Shown in pieces: positions 17,141-23,391 of a stretch of DNA of 64,000 nt. The stretch is from Eubacterium sp. (GTDB taxonomy: Bacteria; Bacillota; Clostridia; Lachnospirales; Lachnospiraceae): the NCBI GenBank assembly GCA_017433295.1, contig JAFRHL010000026.1, forward strand, positions 1 to 64,000. The letters are read 5' to 3'. The first letter of the stretch is position 1. Each line of letters opens with the position of its first letter. The position numbers and the translations under genes are program-made. The notes under the pieces were generated by a model, which was not told the origin of the DNA, did not search any database, and was given only the letters and a program-made list of their open reading frames with translations.

Positions 17141-17168
17141 TTTACAAATTTCTTTCAAATGTTACAAT
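17141..17168 (+). promoter_or_regulatory. Proximal promoter of the 17243 membrane-protein gene
   Basis: TTTACA (17141-17146), 16 bp, TACAAT (17163-17168). Transcription would start near 17175, leaving a leader of roughly 68 nt. Confidence 0.6.
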
Positions 17169-17180
17169 ATCCCTATCAAT

Positions 17181-17201
17181 AAGCACACGGGAAACGTGCT
17201 T
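17181..17201 (+). promoter_or_regulatory. Leader hairpin near the predicted mRNA 5' end
   Basis: AAGCAC (17181-17186) pairs with GTGCTT (17196-17201) around ACGGGAAAC. It lies at the expected 5' end of the transcript and could protect it from decay (inference). Confidence 0.4.
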
Positions 17202-17242
17202 AGAGAACACATATATTCATACATTTATAAGGAGGAGTTGTT

Positions 17243-18154
17243 ATGAGTATTATTAATCTTATTGCTGCATTTGGCGGCGGTATCTTCGCAGCTGCCATCG
17301 GTGGTGTTCCGGCATTTATCTTTACCGGTGTTTTCGCTATCGTAGGTGCTGTAGCTGGTATGTGCGGTGCTGCAGACGCATCCAACATTCTTGTTAACTA
17401 CATGGCATTCGGTTCTTTCTTCGGACCACACATTTCCTTCGCAGGCGCTGTTGCTGCAGCTGCTTACGCAAAGAAAAAAGGCGCTCTTGAGAACGGTGCT
17501 GACATCGTTTCCGCATTAGCCGGTCTCAATGCTCCTGACGTTCTGTTAGTTGGTGGTGTTTTTGGTGTGATCGGTTACCTCTTCAAAGAATTAGTAGTTG
17601 CTAATCTCTTTGCAGGAACCATTTCCCCACGTCTTGTTACAGATGCTCCCGGATTCACAGTATTCTGCTCAGCTCTGTTAGTTCGTGCTATCTTCGGTGG
17701 CGCAAGATTTAAGACTTCCGATAACTTCATCAGCAGTGGCAACGTTCTGACAACAACAATCGTTATCGGTGCTGGTTACTCCTTAGTAGTTGCAGGTATC
17801 TACACAGGCGCTATCGCAGCTGGTGTTGCTCCTGAAGCATTTGGCGGATTATATCACGTTCTTATCTTCGGTATGGCTGCTGTCGGCCTTACATTCGCAG
17901 TTGCAGGCCAGCCATTCTTCGGATGCCATCATATCGTTATCATCGCAGCTGAGGCTACAGTTCAGTCTTATGCTCGCATGGGCAACCTGTTCGCTTCCCT
18001 TATCATCGGTGTGATCTTCGGAACAATCGCCGCCATCATCGCTGATATCGAAGGTAACACAATCAACTGTGGTACAGATTCCCACATTGATAACCCTGCA
18101 TGCGCAATCTTTATCATGACATTCGTAGTTAATGCTTGTTTCCCAGCTGCTTAA
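17243..18154 (+). CDS. Polytopic membrane protein of unknown function, codon-optimised
   Basis: This 303-residue protein is almost entirely hydrophobic, with about eight to ten membrane segments rich in Gly and Ala, few charged residues, and Cys-containing stretches near the end (FFGCHHIVII, NTINCGTDSHIDNPACA). I do not recognise a family; a permease or channel is possible. It has an excellent ribosome-binding site (AAGGAGG), tandem promoters, a leader hairpin and a strong terminator. Codon use is strikingly biased to GCT, GTT, GGT, TTC and ATC, unlike its neighbours, suggesting very high expression. It is a single plus-strand gene placed between truA and spoVAC, both minus. Confidence 0.8.
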   Translation: MSIINLIAAFGGGIFAAAIGGVPAFIFTGVFAIVGAVAGMCGAADASNILVNYMAFGSFFGPHISFAGAVAAAAYAKKKGALENGADIVSALAGLNAPDVLLVGGVFGVIGYLFKELVVANLFAGTISPRLVTDAPGFTVFCSALLVRAIFGGARFKTSDNFISSGNVLTTTIVIGAGYSLVVAGIYTGAIAAGVAPEAFGGLYHVLIFGMAAVGLTFAVAGQPFFGCHHIVIIAAEATVQSYARMGNLFASLIIGVIFGTIAAIIADIEGNTINCGTDSHIDNPACAIFIMTFVVNACFPAA

Positions 18155-18184
18155 TTTAAGCAACTTTAGCATTACATTATCAAT

Positions 18185-18217
18185 AAAAAAGGCCCTCTTT
18201 TCGAGGGTCTTTTTTTT
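18185..18217. terminator. Strong bidirectional terminator
   Basis: GGCCCTC (18191-18197) pairs with GAGGGTC (18203-18209), flanked by A6 on the left and T8 on the right. It ends the 17243 gene and can also stop spoVAC transcripts. Confidence 0.9.
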
Positions 18218-18222
18218 AGTCT

Positions 18223-18272
18223 GCAGCACACCTGTATGCCCCTTGTTCTATCCGGCAGCACACTTGTATGCC
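18223..18272. repeat. Tandem 32-bp-period repeat after the spoVAC stop
   Basis: GCAGCACACCTGTATGCC (18223-18240) recurs with one change at 18255-18272. A third, decayed unit overlaps the spoVAC stop codon region (about 18281-18305). The arrangement suggests tandem duplication of the gene's 3' end. Confidence 0.75.
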
Positions 18273-18284
18273 TTTTGCTTTATC

Positions 18285-18746
18285 CTACAGCATTCCTGCT
18301 GTTTTTAATATCCAGTAAAGAGCTCCTGCGCACCAGCTGGCAAAGACTCCGTAGAGAATGACCGGTCCCGCTATGGTAAAGATCTTAACTCCTATTCCGA
18401 AAACCTGTCCTTCCTTCTGGTATTCGATGGCTGTGGAGGCTACAGAATTCGCAAAACCGGTTATCGGTACCAGCGTACCTGCGCCGCACCATTTGGCCAG
18501 CTTTCCATAAAGCTGAAAACCTGTAAGTATCACGCTGAGCAGTATAAGACAAACGCTTACGGTTATTGATGCGTTCTCCTGACTCATACCAAACCGGTTC
18601 AGGGATATCTGCCGGATAATCTCCCCGACAAGACAGATCAGTCCGCCGGATATAAATGCACGTCTGCAATTCCTGAAGCTGTTAAATTTGGGAGTCAGTT
18701 TTTCTACTCTTTTTGCATATTCCTGTTTTGTGGGTTCTTCTTTCAT
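18285..18746 (-). CDS. spoVAC: Stage V sporulation protein AC
   Basis: This 153-residue integral membrane subunit is the SpoVA component thought to act as a mechanosensitive DPA channel in Bacillus. A charged N-terminal 35 residues precede four hydrophobic helices; KWCGAGTLVPITGFANSVAS is the family's characteristic loop, shared in pattern with SpoVAE. The start is ATG 18746 with AAGGAGG upstream. It lies 20 bases after spoVAB and is the last gene of the spoIIA-sigF-spoVAA-AB-AC run. The next expected gene, spoVAD, is not here but about 9 kb further along the strand. Confidence 0.95.
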   Translation of the reverse strand: MKEEPTKQEYAKRVEKLTPKFNSFRNCRRAFISGGLICLVGEIIRQISLNRFGMSQENASITVSVCLILLSVILTGFQLYGKLAKWCGAGTLVPITGFANSVASTAIEYQKEGQVFGIGVKIFTIAGPVILYGVFASWCAGALYWILKTAGML

Positions 18747-18766
18747 AATTCCTTACCCCTCCTTAT

Positions 18767-19204
18767 TTATAACTGAGAAAAATAATAAAGCTGCAAAAGG
18801 CTTCCGGCGCATTTCCCGAGGGCAAATGCGATCACGTACCGGGGAAATCCTTTGCGTATTTTCAATCGTCTGGACAATATGGGAACCACATTAACCACCT
18901 CAGCCAGTGCGCCGGCCAGGCATCCGGTAAAGATTCCTGAAAAAAGGCCCTGTAGATCCAGGATAAAAAGGGCCCCCGGATATGGAATGCCACTGAGATC
19001 AGGATGGTAAATGGAAATCAGATTTACCAGAATAATGCCGGAGGCAAGAAATGTTTCATACAGCCTGATATGGGACACGGTTTTGGAAACAGAGGCCAGA
19101 CGGGGAACGATACCTATCAGGGAAATAAAGGCAAAGAAGCCTCCGGAAACAGCAAAACCTGCTCCCAGAGCAATCCAGGATAACAGGATCACCGGCATCA
19201 TCAC
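18767..19204 (-). CDS. spoVAB: Stage V sporulation protein AB
   Basis: This 145-residue membrane protein of the SpoVA complex has four to five hydrophobic helices; the LSWIALGAGFAVSGGFFAFI start and the VPRLASVSKT loop are typical. It starts within a run of three ATG codons; the first overlaps the spoVAA stop by 4 bases, so the two are translationally coupled. It is needed in Bacillus for DPA uptake, although its exact role there is unclear. Not all clostridia keep spoVAA and spoVAB, so their presence is informative. Confidence 0.92.
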   Translation of the reverse strand: MMMPVILLSWIALGAGFAVSGGFFAFISLIGIVPRLASVSKTVSHIRLYETFLASGIILVNLISIYHPDLSGIPYPGALFILDLQGLFSGIFTGCLAGALAEVVNVVPILSRRLKIRKGFPRYVIAFALGKCAGSLLQLYYFSQL

Positions 19205-19830
19205 TCTCCCATCTCCTTTCCCTTTCTTCCCGCGTCAGTAACAAATGTCTGGTTGACATCCTTTTCATAGAGCCTCATTTGCACCTGAATGGGTGTGGGT
19301 TCGTCAGTGACTCTTTTACCTGGTATATGATTGAAAAACAGGAAGATCCCCAAGGTGAGACCTATTGAATAGAAGAGTTCTATAAAAGTCGGTCCGTTGG
19401 GCTTTACTCCGGTAAAGGTCTCGTAAAGCTGGGCAAAGATTTTGCTGATATCCACGTCATTATTATATTCCATAATAGATACGCCCGTACCGAAGAAGCA
19501 GGTAAGGCAGATCAGCAGGATCTTTGTCTTAAGAAGCCATGGTTTGAGCTTCATGCTTTCCGGTTTATAGGATATTACCATGTCCTGCTCCCCGATGCTT
19601 ATGACCCTGACATTGGGAAGAATCTGCTCTATCTCCCGGATCAGCATCAGGACCGAGACAATGATCCTCGCTTCCTTATCCTCGTCAAATCTGTAAATGC
19701 AGCAATCTCCCACCAGCTTTTCTGTTTTCCGGTCACGGCAATAGACTGAGGCAACATCGCAGATACGGACCCGGGCGCTGGTCAGGAAGGTGGCTTCCTC
19801 TGCTTTAATATAAATAACAGGATATTTCAT
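19201..19830 (-). CDS. spoVAA: Stage V sporulation protein AA
   Basis: This 209-residue protein has a soluble N-terminal domain (residues 1-105, beta-rich, with the ISIGEQDMVISYKP segment) and two hydrophobic helices in the second half (about 112-130 and 155-175). It is the first gene of the spoVA block and starts at ATG 19830 behind AAAAGGAAAA. It lies 130 bases downstream of sigF, with a sigma-G-like promoter between them. It overlaps spoVAB by 4 bases. Confidence 0.9.
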   Translation of the reverse strand: MKYPVIYIKAEEATFLTSARVRICDVASVYCRDRKTEKLVGDCCIYRFDEDKEARIIVSVLMLIREIEQILPNVRVISIGEQDMVISYKPESMKLKPWLLKTKILLICLTCFFGTGVSIMEYNNDVDISKIFAQLYETFTGVKPNGPTFIELFYSIGLTLGIFLFFNHIPGKRVTDEPTPIQVQMRLYEKDVNQTFVTDAGRKGKEMGE

Positions 19831-19936
19831 GTGTTTTCCTTTTCTAAAGACTTTTCCTGAAAATATGATAATACTTCTTTAACACAAGTCCTGCTTCTAA
19901 CCGGAAACTTATGCATAAGAGAATTCTTATCCTTAT

Positions 19937-19967
19937 GAGTATGTGTATGATTTCTCCTGTTTATTCT
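19937..19967 (-). promoter_or_regulatory. Sigma-G-type promoter of spoVAA-AB-AC
   Basis: On the minus strand AGAATA (19962-19967), 18 bp, CATACTC (19937-19943). The -35 overlaps the sigF stop codon. The match to TGAATA-N18-CATACTA is good, and this block is sigma-G dependent in Bacillus. Confidence 0.6.
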
Positions 19968-20689
19968 ATCCTGTCGATATCTTTAAGCTTTTTCAGGATC
20001 CTTTTCTCCATTCTTGACACCTGAACCTGAGAAATCCCCATTTTTTTCGCCACGGCCATCTGGGTCTCGTTCTGAAAATAGCGGCGCCGGATAAGAAGAT
20101 GTTCCTCTTCAGGCAGCGCAGCCAGAAGCTGGTTAAGATACATGCTCCTCTCGCTGTCTGCGATCTCGTCTCTCCGGCTTTCCAGCCTGTCCTCCAGGTA
20201 GATCTCCTCACTGTCTCCCTGATATATGGTCTGGTGAAGGGATCTCACTTCCTGGCCGGATTCCAGCGCCATGACAACATCTGATTCCTCCAGTTCCAAA
20301 GCTTCTGCCAGCTCTTCAATGGTGGGATCCCGAAGATATTTTGTCTGGAACCGTTCTTTTTCTCTGTTGATCCGGCAATATAACTCCTTAAGGCTCCGGC
20401 TGACCTTCACCATCCCGTCATCCCTTAAGAAACGGCGTATCTCTCCCATGATCAGAGGGACCGCATATGTAGAAAACTTTACCTGGCGGGTAAGATCAAA
20501 ATTATCGATGCATTTAATAAGACCTATATTACCGATCTGAAACAGGTCTTCGGCCTCATATCCGCGGCCCTGAAAACGGCGTACGACACTCCAGACCAGT
20601 CCTGCATTTTCCTCTGCCAGCCTGTCCCGGGCTTCCCTGCAGCCTTTCCTGGCCTTTAAGATCAATTCACCGGTGTGGTCCACTGTCAT
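19961..20689 (-). CDS. sigF: RNA polymerase sporulation sigma factor F
   Basis: This 242-residue sigma-70 family factor is the first forespore-specific sigma. Region 2 shows AEDLFQIGNIGLIKCIDNFDLTR-type sequence, region 3 follows, and region 4 has the helix-turn-helix MAVAKKMGISQVQVSRMEKRIL near the C-terminus. The ATG overlaps the spoIIAB stop (ATGA), the standard coupling in this operon. It should be held inactive by SpoIIAB until SpoIIAA is dephosphorylated. The length fits the family. The gene order spoIIAA-spoIIAB-sigF is the conserved one. Confidence 0.97.
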   Translation of the reverse strand: MTVDHTGELILKARKGCREARDRLAEENAGLVWSVVRRFQGRGYEAEDLFQIGNIGLIKCIDNFDLTRQVKFSTYAVPLIMGEIRRFLRDDGMVKVSRSLKELYCRINREKERFQTKYLRDPTIEELAEALELEESDVVMALESGQEVRSLHQTIYQGDSEEIYLEDRLESRRDEIADSERSMYLNQLLAALPEEEHLLIRRRYFQNETQMAVAKKMGISQVQVSRMEKRILKKLKDIDRIE

Positions 20690-21129
20690 CCCCCCACTCC
20701 TATTTTCTTCGATAAAAATACGGTGGTTCCCATGCCCGGCCTGCTGATGACATGCAGCCGGTCTGAAAAGGCCTCCATAAAGGTAAAGCCCATCCCGGAC
20801 CTTTCACCATTCGTTATCGTTGTATACAGAGGCTCCATTGCTCTTTTTATATCCCCAATACCGATTCCGTAATCTGTTACCGTAACATGGATCTGATTCT
20901 CTTTTCTGTCCATACTGATCCTGATCTGGCCTGAGGAGTCCGGATACGCGTGTATGATGGCATTGGTGACTGCTTCGGATACGGCGGTTTTAAAATCACA
21001 CAACTCCTCTATAGTGGGATCCAGTACAGCAGCAAATACCGCTGCCAGGGTCCTTCCTATTTTCTCATTCTCTGCAAGATTCGGAAATGTCATTTCGATC
21101 CTGTTTGTACTGCTTATCTTTTGCTTCAT
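20686..21129 (-). CDS. spoIIAB: Anti-sigma F factor / serine kinase
   Basis: This 147-residue GHKL-fold kinase binds sigma F and phosphorylates SpoIIAA. Motifs seen are the N box EAVTNAIIHAY, the G1 box DYGIGI, and the lid/G2 region GERSGMGFTFM. I placed the start at ATG 21129 behind GAAGGAGG; the longer frame merely runs back through spoIIAA. The start overlaps the spoIIAA stop by 4 bases, and the stop overlaps sigF by 4 bases, so all three are coupled. Confidence 0.97.
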   Translation of the reverse strand: MKQKISSTNRIEMTFPNLAENEKIGRTLAAVFAAVLDPTIEELCDFKTAVSEAVTNAIIHAYPDSSGQIRISMDRKENQIHVTVTDYGIGIGDIKRAMEPLYTTITNGERSGMGFTFMEAFSDRLHVISRPGMGTTVFLSKKIGVGG

Positions 21130-21461
21130 GCATATACCTCCTTCATCTCTTCTACAGATTCCAGTATGGTCACATATTTTAAAACACCTGACATCTCCCA
21201 CATTCTTCTTATCTGCTCATTCCCTCCGAACAGGAAAACTCTTCCCTGAATCGGTTTTATCTGCTGAACTCTCCCCAGGACAAGGCCGATTCCCGAGCTG
21301 TCCATAAAACTTGTCTCCGAAAAGTCAAATATGATGTCTCTTATCAAAGACCTGAAAAATTCCAGCTCACACTCTTTCCTGATTTCCTCCGCCTGAAAAT
21401 GGTCTATTTCTCCCGGTAGTCTGATGACCAGACATTGATTTCTTACATGACAACATCCCAT
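21126..21461 (-). CDS. spoIIAA: Anti-sigma F factor antagonist
   Basis: This 111-residue STAS-domain protein releases sigma F from SpoIIAB when unphosphorylated. The phosphorylation-site motif DSSG is at residues 54-57 (MDSSGIGLVLGR). The start ATG 21461 is preceded by AAGGAGAG. It is the first gene of the spoIIA operon. A sigma-H promoter would be expected upstream; I could not identify a convincing one in the 50 bases between the upstream terminator and the gene, where a 12-bp inverted repeat sits instead. Confidence 0.96.
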   Translation of the reverse strand: MGCCHVRNQCLVIRLPGEIDHFQAEEIRKECELEFFRSLIRDIIFDFSETSFMDSSGIGLVLGRVQQIKPIQGRVFLFGGNEQIRRMWEMSGVLKYVTILESVEEMKEVYA

Positions 21462-21484
21462 GATAGACTCTCCTTTTTAAGATA

Positions 21485-21516
21485 TTTTGTTTGGTTCTTA
21501 TTTTAACCAAACAAAA
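21485..21516. repeat. 12-bp perfect inverted repeat upstream of spoIIAA
   Basis: TTTTGTTTGGTT (21485-21496) and AACCAAACAAAA (21505-21516) flank CTTATTTT. It lies between the terminator of the upstream gene and the spoIIAA ribosome-binding site, with no T run after it on the minus strand, so an operator or leader hairpin is as likely as a terminator. Confidence 0.7.
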
Positions 21517-21550
21517 AAAATAAGTCCGACAGAATCTGTCGAACTTATTT
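21513..21550 (-). terminator. Terminator after the zinc-ribbon TPR gene
   Basis: On the minus strand AAATAAGTTCGACAG pairs with CTGTCGGACTTATTT (one G-U pair, 3-nt loop) and a T8 run follows. This separates the long upstream operon from spoIIAA. Confidence 0.85.
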
Positions 21551-21565
21551 TTATTTTTAATTGAT

Positions 21566-23065
21566 TTAATCTTCTTTTTTCTTTTCTTCCGTTTTCTCTT
21601 CCGATGTCGATTCCTCTGTTTTATCGTCCTTCCCTTCCTGATCTTTTTCCGCACCATCTTTATGCTTGGCTGCTTCGGCAATGGCGTCCTTCTTCTGAAG
21701 GTCCAGTCCGTAATTGGCTGCCAGACGGATCAGGTCCTCATCACCTGAGTTATTGATGATATCATAGAAATAAGGATAGGCCTTTTCAGTATTTCCCAGA
21801 CGTTTATAGCACATAGCTAAATAATACAGGGTCTGATAGCTCTTCTCATACTTGTAGGAAGCTTCCAGATCCTTTTTTGCTTCCTCATACTTATAGGTAT
21901 CAAAGAGTGACTTGCCGCTCTCATAGAGCTGGCTGGCAGCTCTGGGAGATGCATTCTCCTTCATGGTGGTATAAAGCTGTCTGGAAGTCTCGGAAGGAAG
22001 AAGGTCCGCATCTACCTTTGCAAGTTCTTCGGCACACTTCTCATAATCACTCTGCTCATAAGCCTGCAGAGCTTTTAACATACAATCGTACATACTGTCC
22101 TTCCCATCAGAACCTTCGTAAACGCTGAGGCTCTTGTTCAGAGAATTGTTCGTCTTCTCAAGAGACTCCTTATCACTCTGGAGTTCGGCAATCTCTGCGT
22201 CCTTTTTATTGACCGTCTCTTTATACTCTTTTTTCAGATTATTATAATCTACACTGACGCCGGCCCGGACACTTGGGATAACAAGGACAAACATTACAAT
22301 GACACCGATGGCAAGACCGATGAGCATATAAACAAACTGCTTCCAGGTCTCCTTATTGGGATCCTCATAATGATCCACAGGGCGGACATTTTTAAGATTA
22401 TCATTATCCTTGGTAGTGATCCGGGTAGGGATCTCCTCCAGGCTGGGGGCTTTCCCCTCTCCTATCTCGATGAGGTACTTGCGGGCAGTTGTGTTATAAT
22501 TGTCCACTGCCAGAGCATTATTCAGGTCGTTCTTGGCCTCTTCCTTGTCCCCGGCCCGCATATGCAGCAGGGCAAAAAGGAGATGGCCTCTCACAAAATT
22601 CGGTGTGAGGCTCAAAACCTTCTTGATCTGGATCATGGCAAGGTCATCACTGCCCTGCCTGGCGTAAGATAATGCCAGGTTAAACTTCTTGGCTGTCTCA
22701 TTGATCTCTTCAAATACAGCCGGATGCTCCTCCATCTCCCTGATATAAAGAACGGCATTATTCTCGTCAATATTACTCAGCCTGGCACTGATCTGCCACT
22801 GGATATAAGCTTTGCCCTTCTCACCCATCTCATAAAAAACAAGTCCCAGCAGGTTCCTTGCGTCTTTATGTTCTTTGTTATAAGTCAATGCCCTGGTAAG
22901 GTGGGTAACAGCCCCGCTTAAGTCTCTCATCTGTACTTTCTCAAGCCCGATATTATAATAATAGTTGGCTGTATTGTGGGCTTTGGCAATATGTTTATTA
23001 CTGAAACCGCAGCCGGTGCAAAAGCCGTCTGCACCGACATTACGGCCGCATCTGATGCATTTCAT
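21566..23065 (-). CDS. Zinc-ribbon, TPR-repeat membrane protein
   Basis: This 499-residue protein begins with a rubredoxin-like zinc ribbon (CIRCG at 3-7 and CTGCG at 16-20). TPR repeats follow to about residue 205. A single transmembrane helix (about 245-265, QFVYMLIGLAIGVIVMFVLV) is followed by a coiled coil (about 272-315, KKDAEIAELQSDKESLEKT), more TPR-like helices, and a Lys/Glu-rich acidic tail. The topology puts the ribbon and first TPR block in the cytoplasm and the second TPR block outside. The function is unknown; a scaffold linking cytoplasmic and envelope partners is my inference. The start ATG 23065 follows AGGA. It is the last gene of the valS-containing run and ends at a clear terminator. 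Confidence 0.82.
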   Translation of the reverse strand: MKCIRCGRNVGADGFCTGCGFSNKHIAKAHNTANYYYNIGLEKVQMRDLSGAVTHLTRALTYNKEHKDARNLLGLVFYEMGEKGKAYIQWQISARLSNIDENNAVLYIREMEEHPAVFEEINETAKKFNLALSYARQGSDDLAMIQIKKVLSLTPNFVRGHLLFALLHMRAGDKEEAKNDLNNALAVDNYNTTARKYLIEIGEGKAPSLEEIPTRITTKDNDNLKNVRPVDHYEDPNKETWKQFVYMLIGLAIGVIVMFVLVIPSVRAGVSVDYNNLKKEYKETVNKKDAEIAELQSDKESLEKTNNSLNKSLSVYEGSDGKDSMYDCMLKALQAYEQSDYEKCAEELAKVDADLLPSETSRQLYTTMKENASPRAASQLYESGKSLFDTYKYEEAKKDLEASYKYEKSYQTLYYLAMCYKRLGNTEKAYPYFYDIINNSGDEDLIRLAANYGLDLQKKDAIAEAAKHKDGAEKDQEGKDDKTEESTSEEKTEEKKKED

Positions 23066-23133
23066 CCTATTCCTCCCGATTGTGGATCACAATAAAAAGC
23101 ATAGCTGTCAGGGAATCCTTAAAGCAGGCACTG

Positions 23134-23286
23134 TCAGTCATTCTTCTTGGAATTACTCAGTTCCTGGACCATCTCTTCGACCAGATCGGTAATGTCCTTG
23201 ACATCCTCTTCAAAAAGGTCGGTCTGTCCCACTTCTACTCCTATTGCAGGTTTAAACTTTTTAAGCTCTATATTAAAATCTATCAT
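23134..23286 (-). CDS. Small acidic protein, 50 residues
   Basis: This short frame between valS and the zinc-ribbon TPR gene starts MIDFNIELKKFKPAIGVEVG and ends in a helix rich in Asp/Glu (LFEEDVKDITDLVEEMVQEL). A GAGGG site is 8 bases before ATG 23286, and a promoter (TTGATT-17-TATTAT) precedes it. Codon use and the amphipathic C-terminal helix look like a real protein, not noise. I recall similar small proteins beginning MIDF next to this type of TPR gene but cannot confirm it. The function is unknown; it may be a partner of the TPR protein 68 bases downstream. Confidence 0.7.
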   Translation of the reverse strand: MIDFNIELKKFKPAIGVEVGQTDLFEEDVKDITDLVEEMVQELSNSKKND

Positions 23287-23339
23287 TGTATACCCTCGCT
23301 TTCCGTCAAATGATCCTGCACTGTCCGTGCCGTATCTCT

Positions 23340-23368
23340 ATAATAACTAGTATTGATGGAAAAATCAA
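23340..23368 (-). promoter_or_regulatory. Promoter of the 50-residue protein / TPR gene pair
   Basis: On the minus strand TTGATT (23363-23368), 17 bp, TATTAT (23340-23345), just downstream of the valS stop. Confidence 0.6.
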
Positions 23369-23391
23369 TCTTATTCTTTTTTTAGCGACAT

